Numbered from the stretch's first letter, positions 38,206-49,634 are shown. The stretch is DNA of 64,000 nucleotides from Calliopsis andreniformis (GCF_051401765.1 NW_027480568.1:372001-436000); one strand, 5' to 3'. Numbers and translations are program-made. The notes: generated from the sequence alone by a model not told the origin.

Positions 38206-38366
38206 TGAGGATTGGGGACTGAGTGTTGAGGGTTGAGTGATGAGGATTGTTGTTTGTGGATAGAGATTTGAAGATTGCAGGTTGAGTATTGAGTATTGAA
38301 AACTGTGAAATCATGATATTCTATTGAGGATTGAGGATGGACCACTGATTGTTGAGGACTGAGGGC
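38206..38366 (+). repeat. Block A, class A3
   Basis: h7 TGTTGTT, h16 TCATGAT, h20 GGACCAC; inside 979-bp copy 1. Confidence 0.85.
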
Positions 38367-38450
38367 TGAAGATTGAGGATTCAGGATTGAGGATTCAGGA
38401 TTGAGGTCTGAGGACTGAGGATTGAGGATTGAGGATTGAGTATTGAATAT

Positions 38451-38611
38451 TGAGGATTGGGGACTGAGTGTTGAGGGTTGAATGATGAGAATTGATGTTT
38501 ATGGATAGAGATTTGAAGATTGCAGATTTAGTATTGAGTATTGAAAACAGTGAATTGATGATATTCTACTGAGGATTGAGGATTGACAACTGATTGTTGA
38601 GGACTGAGGGC
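38451..38611 (+). repeat. Block A, class A4
   Basis: Duplicate of 37472 at 979 bp. Confidence 0.85.
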
Positions 38612-39184
38612 TGAAGGTTGAGGATTCAGTATTGAGGATTCAGGATTGAGGTTTTAGGAGAGAGGACTGAGGATTGAGGGTTGGGGATTGAGAATTGAGG
38701 ATTGAGGATTGAGGATTGAAGATTGAGGATTGGCTGTTGAGGATTGAACATTGAGGAATGAGGAGTGAGGATTGAGGATTGAGGATTGAAGGCTGAATAT
38801 TGATGCATGAGGATTGAGGATTGAGGATTGAGGGTTGTGGATTGAGAACGAGGACTGGGGGTTGAATATTTATGATTGAGGTCTGAGGATTGAGGATTGA
38901 GGATTGAGAATTGAGGATTGAGGATTGAGGATTGAAGATTTAGGATTGGGTATTGAGGATTGAGGATTGAGGATTGAAGATTGAGGATAGGGTATTGAGG
39001 ATTGAAGAATGATGATTGAGGATTATGGATTGAGGATTGAGGATTGAATATTGATTATTGAGGATTGAAGATCGACTATTGAGGATTGCGAATTGAGGAT
39101 TGAGTGTTGGGGATTGAGGATTGAAGATTGAGTATTGCGGATTGACGGTTGAGGATTGTGGATTGAGGATTGAGGCTTGACTAT

Positions 39185-39345
39185 TGAGGATTGGGGACTG
39201 AGTGTTGAGGGTTGAGTGATGAGGATTGTTGTTTGTGGATAGAGATTTGAAGATTGCAGGTTGAGTATTGAGTATTGAAAACTGTGAAATCATGATATTC
39301 TATTGAGGATTGAGGATGGACCACTGATTGTTGAGGACTGAGGGC
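39185..39345 (+). repeat. Block A, class A3
   Basis: Duplicate of 38206 at 979 bp. Confidence 0.85.
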
Positions 39346-39844
39346 TGAAGATTGAGGATTCAGGATTGAGGATTCAGGATTGAGGTCTGAGGACTGAGGA
39401 TTGAGGATTGAGGATTGAGGATTGAGGATTGAGGATTGAGGATTGAGGATTGAAGACTGAGGATTGGGTATTGAGGATTGAACATTGAGGATTGAGGATT
39501 GAGGGTTGAGGATTGAGGATTGAGGATTGAGGATGAGGGCTGAGGGTTGAGGATTGAGGTTTGAGGACTAAGGACAGAGGATTGAGGGTTGAGAATTGAG
39601 GATTGAGCATTGAGGATTGAAGATTGAGGATTTGGTATTGAGGATCGAAGAATGAGGATTGAGGATTGAGGATTGAGGATTGAGGATTGAACATTGAGTA
39701 TTGAGGATTGAAGATTGACTATTGAGGATTGCGAATTGAGGATTGAGGATTGAGGATTGAGGATTCAAGATTGAGTATTGAGGATTGAGTGTTGAGGATT
39801 GTGGATTGAGGATTGAGGATTGAGGCTTGAATATTGAGGATTGG

Positions 39845-40005
39845 GGACTGAGTGTTGAGGGTTGAGTGTTGTGAGTTGATGTTTGTGGATAGAGATTTGA
39901 AGATTGCAGGTTGAGTATTGAGTATTGAAAACTGTGAGTTCATGATATTGTATTGAGGATTGAGGATTGACCACCGATTGTTGAGGACTGAGGGCTGAAG
40001 ATTGA
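39845..40005 (+). repeat. Block A, class A3
   Basis: Counterpart of 20901 at an offset of about 18,944-18,934, with h6 TGTGAGT and h17 ATTGTAT. Confidence 0.82.
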
Positions 40006-40114
40006 GGATTCAGGATTGAGGATTCAGGATTGAGGTTTGAGGACTGAGGATTGAGGGTTGAGGATCGAGGATTGAGCATTCACGCTTGAGGATTGAGGAT
40101 TGAGGATGGAGGAT

Positions 40115-40303
40115 TGAAGAGAGAGGACTGAGTGTTGAGGATTGAGTGTTGAGGATTGATGTTTGAGGATTGAGATTTGATTATTGAATATTTTGGAACG
40201 AGTATTCAACCATGAGAATTCAGTATATTCTATTGAGTATTGAGAATTGAGGATTGATGGTTGAGTATTGAGGATTGATGTATGAGGGTTGTGTGTTGAA
40301 TAT
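40115..40303 (+). repeat. Block B
   Basis: Counterpart of 21181 at 18,934 bp, including TTTGGAA and CGAGTAT. Confidence 0.82.
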
Positions 40304-40722
40304 TGAGGATTGAGGATTGAGGATTGAAGGTTGAATATTGATGAATGAAGATTGAGGATTGAGGATTGAAGGTCGTGGATTGAGGACGAGGACTGAGGGT
40401 TGAGTATTGATACTTGAGGCCTGAGGATTGAGGATTGAGGATTTAAGATTGAGGATTGGGTATTGAGGATTGAAGAATGAGGATTGAGGATTGAGGGCAG
40501 AGGATTGAGGATTGAAGATTGACGATTGAGGATTGAGGATTGAGGATTGAGGATTATGGATTGAGGATTAAGGATTGAATATTGAGTATTGAGGATTGAA
40601 GATCGACTATTGAGGATTGCGAATTGAGGATTGAGGGTTGGGGATTGAGGATTGAAGATTGAGTATTGAGGATTCAAGGTTGAGGATTGTGGATTGAGGA
40701 TTGAGGATTGAGGCTTGAATAT

Positions 40723-40883
40723 TGAGGATTGGGGACTGAGTGTTGAGGGTTGAGTGATGAGGATTGATGTTTGTGGATAGAGATTTGAAGATTGCAGGTT
40801 GAGTATTGAGTATTGAAAACTGTGAATTCATGATATTCTATTGAGGATTGAGGATGGACCACTGATTGTTGAGGACTGAGGGC
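40723..40883 (+). repeat. Block A, class A3
   Basis: Counterpart of 23800 at 16,923 bp; h15 TGTGAAT, h20 GGACCAC. Confidence 0.85.
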
Positions 40884-40911
40884 TGAAGATTGAGGATTCA
40901 GGATTGAGGGT

Positions 40912-43035
40912 TCAGGATTGTGGATTGAGGATTGAGGATTGAGGATTGAATATTGAGGATTGGGTATTGAGGATTGAAGAATGTGGATTGAGGATTGAGG
41001 ATCGAGGATTGAGGATTGAGGATTGAGGATTGAAGATTGAGTATTGAGGATTGAAGATTGAGGATTGAGGATTGAGGATTGAGGATTGAGGATTGAAGAT
41101 TGAGTACTGAGGATTGAAGATTAAGATTGAGGATTGAGGTTTGAGGACTGAGGATGGAGGATTGAGGATTGAAGGTTCAGTATTGAGGATTGAAGATTGA
41201 GTATTCAGGATTGAGGATTGAACATTGAGGACTGAGTGTTGAGGGTTGAGTGATGAGAATTGATGTTTGTGGATAGAGATTTGAAGATTGCAGATTGAGT
41301 ATTGAGTATTGAAAACTGTGAAATGAGTATATTCTATTGAGGATTGAGGATTGACAACTGATTGTTGAGGACTGAGGACTGAAGATTGAGGGTTCCGGAT
41401 TGAGGATTCAGAATTGAAATTAGAGGACTGAGCATTGAGGATTGAAGATTGAGTATTGAGGATTGAAGATTGAGAATTGAGGATTGAGGATTGAGGATTG
41501 AGGATTGAGGATGAGGGCTGAGGGTTGAGGATTGATGTTTGAGGACTGAGGACTGAGAATTGGGGATTGAGAATTGAGGATTGAGGATTGAGGGTTGAAG
41601 ATTGAGGATTGGGTATTGAGGATTGAACAATGAGGATTGAGGATTGAGGACAGAGGATTGAGGATTGAAGATTGAGTATTGAGGATTGAAGATTGACGAT
41701 TGAGGATTGAGGATTGAGGATTGAGGATTGAAGATTGAGTATTGATGATTGAATATTGAGGATTGAGGATTGAGGTTTGAGGATTGAGGACGAGGACTGA
41801 CGGTTGAGGATTGAGGTTTGAGGATCGAGTGTTGAGGTTTGAGAGTTGAGGATTGAGGATTGAAGATTGAGAATTGAGGATTGAAGATTGAGGATTGAGG
41901 ATTGAGGATTGAGGATTGACGCTTGAGGATTGAGGGTTGAGGATGGAGGATTGAGGATTGAGGATTGCAGACTGAGTATTGAGGATTGACGATGGGAGGA
42001 TTGAGGATTGAGGATAGAATATTGAGAATTGGGGACTGAGGATTCAAGATTGAGGATCGAAGATTGAGAATTGACGATTGAAGATTGATAATTGAGGATT
42101 GAGGATTGAACATTGAGGACTGGGGATTCAGGATCGAAGATTGAGTATTGAGGATAGAAGATTGAGGATTGAGGATTGTCGATTAAGGATTGAGGATGAG
42201 GTCTGAGGGTTGAGGATTGCGGTTTGAGGACTGAGGACTGAGGATAGAGGATTGAGAGTTGAGGATTGAGGATTGAGGATTGAAGATTCAGGATTGGATA
42301 TTGAGGATTGAAGAATGAGGATTGAGGATTGAGGATTGAGGATTGAGGATTGAAGATTGAGTATTGAGCATTGAAGCCTGACGACTGAGGATTGACGATT
42401 GAGGATTGAGGATTGAGGATGGAGGATTGAAGATTGAGTATTGAGGATTGAAGATTGAGGATCGAGGATTGAGGATTGAGGATTGAGGATTGAGGATTGA
42501 AGAATGAGGATTGAGGATTGAGGATTGACGATTGAGGATTGAAGACTGAGTATTGAGGATTGAAGATTGAGGATTGAGGAGTGCGTACTGAAAATTGAGG
42601 ATTTGGGACTGAGGATTGAAGATTGGAGTTTGAGGATCGAGGATTGAGGATTGAGGATTGAGGATTGAGGATTGAGGATTGAAGATTGAGGATTGAGGAT
42701 TGAGGATTGAGGATTGAGGATTGAGGATTGAAGATTGAATATTGGTGATTAAACATTGAGGGTTGAGGATTGAGGGTTGTGGATTGAGGACGAGGACTGA
42801 GTGTTGAATATTGATGTCTGAGGTCTGAGGATTGAGGATTGAGAATTGAGAATTGAGGATTGAGGGTTGAAGATTGAGGATTGGGTATTGAGCATTGACG
42901 AATGAGGATTGAGGATTGCGGATTGAGGATTGAAGATTGAGTATTGAGTATTGAGGATTGAAGACTGAGGATTGAGGATTGAGGATTGAGGATTGGGGAT
43001 TGAGGACTGCGAATTGAAGATTCAGTATTGAGCAT
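40912..43035 (-). other. Longest repeat-derived open frame (707 codons), not annotated as a gene
   Basis: It reads as degenerate copies of the heptapeptide NPQSSIL (S, N, Q, L, I, P rich), with no domain, signal peptide or membrane segment visible. Two other long frames lie inside or across it in other minus-strand registers (41,334-42,113 and 42,288-43,046) and give the same kind of peptide. It crosses the end of the 23.6-25.5 kb duplicate at about 42,455 without any change in character. Its 5' counterpart at 23,989-25,560 has a different length because a substitution or phase change moved the start. These facts fit a by-product of a stop-free repeat, not a selected protein. Confidence 0.85.
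41219..41379 (+). repeat. Block A, class A1
   Basis: Counterpart of 24296 at 16,923 bp; followed by GGGTTCCGG. Last A1 block in the window. Confidence 0.85.
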
Positions 43036-43062
43036 GGAAAATTCAAAACTGAGGATGTGGAT

Positions 43063-43223
43063 TGAACATTGAGTACTGAGTGTTGGGGGTTGAGTGATGA
43101 GAATTTATGTTTCTGGATAGAGATTTGAAGATTGCAGATTGAGTATTGGGTATTGAAAACTGTGAATTGAGGATATTCTATTGAGGATTGTGGATTGACA
43201 ACTGAATGTTGAGGACTGAGGGC
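43063..43223 (+). repeat. Block A, class A2
   Basis: h4 TGGGGGT, h7 TTATGTT, h8 TCTGGAT, h13 TGGGTAT, h21 TGAATGT. Last A2 block; A5 and A6 classes take over after it. Confidence 0.85.
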
Positions 43224-44383
43224 TGAAGATTGAGGATTCAGGATTGAGGATTCAGAATTGAGGTTTGAGGACTGAGGATTGAGGATTGAAGATTGAGTAT
43301 TGAGGATTGAAGATAGAGGGTTGAGGATTGAGGATTGAGGATTGAGGATGAGGGCTGAGGGTTGAGGATTGAGGTTTGAGGACTAAGGACAGAGGATTGA
43401 GAATTGAGAATTGAGGATTGAGGATTGAGGATTGTGGATTGAAGACTGAGTATTGAGGATTGAAGGTTGAGGATTGAGGATTGAGGATTGAGGATTCAAG
43501 ATTGAGTATTGAGGATTGAAGATTGAGGATTGAGGATTGAAGATTGAGGATCGAGGACTGAGGATTGAGGATTGAGGATTGAGGATTGAAGAATGAGGAT
43601 TGAGGATTGAGGATTGAGGATTGAGGATTGAAGACTGAGTATTGAGGATTGAAGGTTGAGGATTGAGGAGTGAGTATTGAAGATTGAGGATTTGGGACTG
43701 AGGATTGAAGATTGGGGTTTGAGGATTGAGGATTGAGGATTGAGGATTGAAGATTGAGGATGGGGTATTGAGGATTGAGGAATGAGGATTGAGTATTGAG
43801 TATTGAGGATTGAGGATTGAAGATTGAGTATTGAGGATTGAAGATTGACGATTGAGGATTGAGGATTGAGGTTTGAGGATTGAGGATTGAGGATTGAGGA
43901 TTGAGGATTGAAGATTGAGTATTGGGGATTGAGGACGAGGACTGAGGGTTGAGTATTGATGTTTGAGGTCTGAGGATTGAGGATTGAGGATTGAGAATTG
44001 AGGATTGAGGATTGAGGATTGAAGATTGAGGATTGGGTGTTGAGGATTGAAGAATGAGGATTGAGGATTGAGGATTGAGGATTGAGGATTGAAGGTTGAG
44101 TATAGAGGATTGAATATTGAGGACTGAGGATTGAGGATTGAGGATTGAGGATTGAGGATTGAGGATTGAGGATTGAAGATTGAGTATTGGGGATTGAGGA
44201 TTGAGGATTGAGGATTGAGGATTGAGTATTGAAGGCTGAGGATTGATGATTGAGGATTGAGTATTGAGGATTGAGGATTGAGTATTGAGGACTGAGGGTT
44301 GAAGATTGAGGATTGATGATTGAGGTTTAAAGATTGAGTTTTGAGGATTGAAGACTGAAGATTGAGAATTGAGGATTGAGGAT

Positions 44384-44544
44384 TGAACATTGAGGACTGA
44401 GTGTTGATGGTTGAGTGATGAGAATTGATGTTTGTGGATAGAGATTTGAAGATTGCAGATTGAGTATTGTGTATTGTAAACTGTGAATTGAGGATATTCT
44501 ATTGAGGATTGGGGATTGTCACCTGATTGTTGAGGACTGAGGGC
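44384..44544 (+). repeat. Block A, class A5
   Basis: h4 TGATGGT, h13 TGTGTAT, h14 TGTAAAC, h16 TGAGGAT, h20 TGTCACC. First A5 block; counterpart at 51270. Confidence 0.85.
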
Positions 44545-45333
44545 TGAAGATTGAGGATTCAGGATTGAGGATTCAGAATTGAGGTTTGAGGACTGAGGAT
44601 TGAGGATTGAAAATTGATTATTGAGGATTGAGGATTGAGTATTGAGGATTGAAGATTGAGGATTGAGGACTGAGGATTGAGGATTGAGTATTGAGGATTG
44701 AGGATTGAGGATTAAAGATTGAGTATTGAGGATTGAAGATTGAGGATTGTGGATTGAAGATTGAGTATTGAGGATTGAAGATTGAGGATTGAGGATTGAG
44801 GATTGAGAATTGACGATGAGGCCTGAGGGTTGAGGATTGAGGTTTGAGGACTGAGGACTGAGGATTGAGGATTGAGAATTGAGGATTGAGGATTCAGGAT
44901 TGAGGATTGAAGATTGAGGATTGGGTATTGAGGATTGAACATTGAGGATTGAGGATTGAGGATCGAGGATTGCGGATTGAGGATTGAAGATTGAATATTG
45001 ATGATTGAAGATTGAGGATTGAGGATTGAGGGTTGTGGATTGAGGACGAGGACTGAGTGTTGAGTATTGATGTTTGAGGTCTGATGATTGAGGATTGAGG
45101 ATTGAGAATTGAGGATTGAGGATTGAGGGTTGAGGATTGAGGATTGAGGATTGAAGATTGAGGATTGGGTATTGAGGACTGAGGACTGAGGATTGAGTAT
45201 TGGGGATTGAGGATTGAGGATTAAAGATTGAGTATTGAGGATTGAGGATTGAGGATTGAAGTTTGAGTATTGAGGATTGAAGATTGAGGATTGAGGATTG
45301 AGGATTGAGGATTGAGGATAGAGGATTGAAGAT

Positions 45334-45522
45334 TGAGGATTGGGGACTGAGTGTTGAGGGTTGAGTAATGAGAATTGATGTTTGTGGATGGAGATTTGAA
45401 AATTGAAGATTGAGGGTTGAGTATTGAAAGCTGAGAATTCAGGATATTCTATTGAGTATTGAGAATTTTGGATTGATGGTTGAGTATTGAGGATTGATGG
45501 TTGAGGGTTGTGTGTTGAATAT
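45334..45522 (+). repeat. A/B recombinant block
   Basis: The front units are A type (TGGGGAC, TGAGTAA, TGATGTT then TGTGGAT). From TGAGAAT / TCAGGAT onward the units are B type, with TGATGGT, TGTGTGT and TGAATAT at the end. Total length is 189 bp, exactly the 27 units of a B block, so the switch kept register. Confidence 0.72.
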
Positions 45523-45529
45523 TGAGGAT

Positions 45530-46260
45530 TGGCGGATTGAGTATTGAAGATTGAGGACTGAGGGCTGAGGATTGAGTATTGAGGATTGAGGATTCAGTAT
45601 TGATGGCCGAGGATTTAAGAGTATCGATGAGTGAAGATTGCGGATTTATTATTGTGGGTTGAGGTTTGATGACGAGGAATGAGGGTTGTGGATTGAGGTT
45701 TGAGGACAGAAGATTGAGGATTGAGGATTGAGAATTGATAATTGAAGATTGAGGATTGAAAATTTAGGATTGGGTATTGAGGATTGAGGATTGGGGATTG
45801 AGGATTTAGTATTGGAGATTGATTATTTAGGATTGAAGATAGAGGGTTGAGGATTGAGGATTGAGGATTGAGAATTGAGAATTGAGGATGATGACTGAGG
45901 TTTGAGGATTGAGGTTTGAGGAATGATGATTGAGGATTGAAGATTGGGGATTGGTAATTGAGGATTGAAGAATGAGGATTCAGGATTGAGGATTGATGAT
46001 TGGGGATTGAAGATTGAGTATTGAGGATTGAAGATTGAGTATTGATGATTGAAGATTGAGGATTGAGGGTTGAGGGTTGAGGGTTGCGGACGAGGACTGA
46101 CGGTTGAGGATTGAGGTGTGAGGATTGAGGGTTGAGGACTGAGGACTGAGGATAGAGGATTGAGGATGGATCATTGAGGATTGAAGATTGAGGACTGGGG
46201 ATTGAGGACTGAAGATTGAGGATTAAGGATTGAGGATTGGTGATTGAGGATCTAGGGTTG
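45530..46260 (+). repeat. Most degenerate stretch of the array
   Basis: Units here depart from consensus more than elsewhere, for example GGCCGAGGATTTAAGAG near 45,605 and GGATTTATTATTGTGGG near 45,643. Heptamer spacing and the GAGGACGAGGAC-type slip are still recognisable (GATGACGAGG near 45,669). It reads as old, unhomogenised repeat rather than unique DNA. No gene is seen. Confidence 0.6.
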
Positions 46261-46864
46261 AATATTGATTATTGAGGATTAAAGATTGAGGATTGAGGAT
46301 TGAGGATTGAGAATTGAGAATTGATGATAAGGAATGAGGGTTGAGGATTGAGGTTTGAGGAATGAGGATTGAGGATTGAGGATTGAGGATTGATGATTGA
46401 GCATTGATGATTGAAGATTGAGATTTGAGGATTGAGGGTTGAGGATTGAGGACGATGACTGACGGTTGAGGATTGTGGTTTGAGGATTGAGGATTGAGGA
46501 TTGAGTATTGAGGATGAGGACTGGGGTTTGAGGATTGAGGTTTGAGGAATGAGGATTGAGGATTGAGGATTGAGAATTGAGGATTGAGGATTGAGGATTG
46601 AAGATTGAGGATTTGGTATTAAGGATTGAAGAATGAGGATTGAGGATTGAGGATTCAGAATTGATGTTTGAGGACTGAGGATTGAGGATTGAAGATTGAT
46701 TATTGAGGATTGAGGATTGAGAATTGAGGATTGAAGATTGAGGATTGAAGATTGAGGATTGGGTATTGAGAATTGAAGAATGAGGATTGAGGATTGAGGA
46801 TTGAGTATTGAGGAAGGAAGATTGAGTATTGAGGATTGAAGATTGAGAATTGAGGATTGAGGAT

Positions 46865-47025
46865 TGAACATTGAGGACTGAGTGTTGAGGGTTGAGTGAT
46901 GAGAATTGATGTTTGTGGATTGAGATTTGAAGATTGCAGATTGAGTATTGTGTATTGAAAACTGTGAATTGAGGATATTCTATTGAGGATTGAGGATTGC
47001 CACCTGATTGTTGAGGACTGAGGGC
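46865..47025 (+). repeat. Block A, class A5
   Basis: h9 TGAGATT, h13 TGTGTAT, h16 TGAGGAT, h20 TGCCACC. Confidence 0.85.
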
Positions 47026-47576
47026 TGAAGATTGAGGATTCAGTATTGAGGATACAGAATTGAGGTTTGAGGACTGAGGATTGAGGATGGAGGATCGAAG
47101 ATTGAGTATTGAGGGTTGAAGATTGAGGATTGAGGATTGAGGATGAGGGCTGAGGGTTGAGGATTGAGATTTAAGGACTGAGGACTGAGGATTGAGGATT
47201 GAGAATTGAGGATTGATGATTGAGGATTGAAGATTGAGGATTTGGTATTAAGGATTGAAGAATGAGGATTGAGGATTGAGGATTGAGTATTCAGAATTGA
47301 TGTTTGAGGACTGAGGATTGAGGATTGAAGATTGATTATTGAGGATTGAGGATTGAGAATTGAGGATTGAAGATTGAGGATTGAGGATTGAGGATTGAGG
47401 ATTGAGGGTTGAGGATTGAAGATTGGGGATTGAGGATTGAGGGTTGTGGATTGAGGACGAGGACTGAGGGTTGAGTATTGATGTTTGAGGTCTGAGGATT
47501 GAGGATTGAGGATTGAGAATTGAGGATTGAAGATTGAGTATTGAGGATTGAAGGGTGAGGATTGAGGGTTGAGGAT

Positions 47577-47737
47577 TGAAGATTGAGGACTTAGTGTTGA
47601 GGGTTGAGTGATGGGAATTGATGTTTGTGGATTGAGATTTGAAGATTGAAGAATGGGGATTGAGTATTGAAAACTGTGAATTGAGGATATTCTATTGAGG
47701 GTTGAGTATTGACAATTGATTGTTGAGGACTGAGGGC
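47577..47737 (+). repeat. Block A, class A6
   Basis: h1 TGAAGAT, h3 TTAGTGT, h6 TGGGAAT, h9 TGAGATT, h11 TGAAGAA, h12 TGGGGAT, h16 TGAGGAT. Followed by a B block. Confidence 0.85.
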
Positions 47738-47856
47738 TAAAGATTGAGGATTCAGGATTGAGGATTCGGGATTGAGGTTTAAGGACAGAGGATTGAGGGT
47801 TGAGGATTGAGGATTGAGGATTGACGATTGAGGATTGAATGTTGAGGATGGAGGAT

Positions 47857-48045
47857 TGAAAAGAGTGGACTGAGTGTTGAGGATTGAGTGTTGAGAATTG
47901 ATGTTTGAGGATTGAGATTTGATTATTGAATATTGTGGATTGAGTATTGAACCATGAGAATTCAGGATACTCTATTGAGTATTAGGAATTGAGGATTGAT
48001 GGTTGAGTATTGAGGATTGGTGGTTGAGGGTTGTGTGTTGAATAT
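47857..48045 (+). repeat. Block B
   Basis: It begins TGAAAAG AGTGGAC and has TGTGGAT where the 21181 copy has TTTGGAA, plus ACTCTAT and TAGGAAT. This is the B subtype of the 47-56 kb region. Confidence 0.82.
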
Positions 48046-48087
48046 TGAGGATTGAGGATTGAGGATTGAGGATTGAGGATTGAAGAT

Positions 48088-48248
48088 TGAGGATTGGGGA
48101 CTGAGTGTTGAGTGTTGAGTGATGAGAATTAATGTTTGTGGATAGAGATTTGAAGATTGCAGATTGAGTATCGAGTATTGAAAACTGTGAATTGATGATA
48201 TTCTATTGAGGATTGAGGATTGACAATTGATTGTCGAGGACTGATGGC
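48088..48248 (+). repeat. Block A, class A4
   Basis: h7 TAATGTT (read from TTAATGTTTG), h12 TGAGTAT then h13 variant CGAGTAT, h16 TGATGAT, h20 TGACAAT, h21 TGATTGT then CGAGGAC, h23 TGATGGC. An isolated A4 block among A5/A6 blocks. Confidence 0.75.
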
Positions 48249-48451
48249 TGAAGATTGAGGATTAAGGATTGAGGATTCAGAATTGATGTTTGAGGACTGA
48301 GGATTGAGGATTGAAGATTGATTATTGAGGATTGAGGATCGAGAATTGAGGATTGAGGATTGAGGATTGAAGATTGATGATTGGGTATTGAGAATTGAGG
48401 ATTGAAGATTGAGTATTGAGGATTGAAGGTTGAGGTTTGAGGGTTGAGGAT

Positions 48452-48612
48452 TGAAGATTGAGGACTTAGTGTTGAGGGTTGAGTGATGGGAATTGATGTT
48501 TGTGGATTGAGATTTGAAGATTGAAGAATGGGGATTGAGTATTGAAAACTGTGAATTGAGGATATTCTATTGAGGATTGAGTATTGACAATTGATTGTTG
48601 AGGACTGAGGGC
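48452..48612 (+). repeat. Block A, class A6
   Basis: h3 TTAGTGT, h6 TGGGAAT, h11 TGAAGAA, h20 TGACAAT. Followed by a truncated B block. Confidence 0.85.
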
Positions 48613-48731
48613 TAAAGATTGAGGATTCAGGATTCAGGATTCGGGTTTGAGGTTTAAGGACAGAGGATTGAGGGTTGAGGATTGAGGATTGAGGATTGAC
48701 GCTCGAGGATTGAAGGTTGAGGATGGAGGAT

Positions 48732-48864
48732 TGAAAAGAGTGGACTGGTTGTTGAGGATTGAGTATTGAACCATGAGAATTCAGGATACTCTATTGAGTA
48801 TTAGGAATTGAGGATTGATGGTTGAGTATTGAAGATTGGTGGTTGAGGGTTGTGTGTTGAATAT
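48732..48864 (+). repeat. Block B with internal deletion
   Basis: It begins TGAAAAG and ends TGAATAT like other B blocks but is 133 bp rather than 189. Exactly 56 bp (8 units) is missing between the front and the TGAGTAT-TGAACCA part. Confidence 0.8.
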
Positions 48865-49403
48865 TGAGGATTGAGGATTGAGGATTGAGGATTGAAGATG
48901 GAGGATTGAATATTGAGTCTTGATGATTGATGATTGAGAATTGATGTTTGAGGTCTGAGGATTGAGGATTGAGGATTGAGAATTGAGGATTGAGGATTGA
49001 GGATTGAAGATTGAGGATTGGGTATTGAGGATTGAAGAATGAGGACTGAGGATTTAGGATTGAGGATCGAGGAATGAAGATTGAGTATTGGGGATTGAAG
49101 ATTGAGGATTGAGGATTGTGGATTGAGGATTGAGGGTTGAGTATTCAGGATTGAGGATTGAGGATTGTAGATTGAGGATTGAGGATTGGTGATTAAAGAT
49201 TGAGTGTTGAGGATTGAAGATTGAGGATTGATGATTGGGGATTGAGGATTGAGTATTGAGGATTGAGGATTGAGTATTGAAGGCTGAGGATTGATGATTG
49301 AGGATTGAGGATTGAGGATTGAGGATTGAGTATTGAGGACTGAGGGTTGAGGATTGAGGATTGAGGATTGACGCTTGAGGATTGAAGGTTGAGGATGGAG
49401 GAT

Positions 49404-49550
49404 TGAAAAGAGTGGACTGAGTGTTGAGGATTGAGTGTTGAGAATTGATGTTTGAGGATTGAGATTTGATTATTGAATATTGTGGATTGAGTATTGAACC
49501 ATGAGAATTCAGGATGCTCTATTGAGTATTAGGAATTGAGGATTGATGGT
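49404..49550 (+). repeat. Block B lacking its tail
   Basis: Front and core are intact (GCTCTAT for the shared unit). After TGATGGT it passes into ordinary TGAGGAT repeats without the TGTGTGT end. No A6 block precedes it directly. Confidence 0.78.
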
Positions 49551-49634
49551 TGAGGATTGAGGATTGAGGATTGAGAATTGAGGATTGAAGATTGAGTATT
49601 GAGGATTGAAGGATGAGGATTGAGGGTTGAGGAT

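Larger units (their letters stand above)
37454..38432 (+). repeat. 979-bp tandem duplication, copy 1
   Basis: This segment is followed directly by a near-identical copy with a constant 979-bp offset. The same sequence exists once, not duplicated, at about 16.66-17.64 kb. It contains one A4 block (37472), one A3 block (38206) and one 6-base slip unit. The length equals 139 units of 7 plus one of 6. Edges lie in plain TGAGGAT repeats and are approximate. Confidence 0.85.
38433..39411 (+). repeat. 979-bp tandem duplication, copy 2
   Basis: Second copy, carrying A4 (38451) and A3 (39185). I noticed very few differences between copies; one is GACTATTGAGG near 39,180 where copy 1 has GAATATTGAGG. 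This suggests a recent event. Confidence 0.85.
34711..42455 (+). repeat. Shortened colinear second copy of the 13.0-25.5 kb region
   Basis: Landmarks follow the same order as in 13.0-25.5 kb. The offset falls stepwise: 21,626 bp, then 20,796 from about 35,771, then 18,934 from about 39.5 kb, then 16,923 from about 40.55 kb. The steps are missing segments of about 0.83 kb, 2.9 kb and 2.0 kb, partly offset by one 979-bp gain. It contains no gene. Confidence 0.78.
42456..47576 (+). repeat. Degenerate transition domain
   Basis: A blocks are sparse here: A2 at 43063, A5 at 44384, an A/B recombinant at 45334 and A5 at 46865. Bases about 44.1-45.1 kb recur at about 51.0-52.0 kb (offset 6,886, then 6,921), and about 45.95-46.35 kb at 52.27-52.67 kb (offset 6,316). 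The 45.5-46.3 kb part has the most altered units in the window. It contains no gene. Confidence 0.7.

Noticed and set aside
40912..43035. A 707-residue Ser/Asn/Gln/Leu/Ile/Pro-rich repeat protein on the minus strand, with similar frames at 23,989-25,560 (523 codons), 62,085-63,440 (451 codons) and many shorter ones
   Set aside because: The same peptide is open in all three minus frames. Frame ends track repeat variants, duplications shift frames by units that are not multiples of three, and no start context, intron signal or domain is visible.
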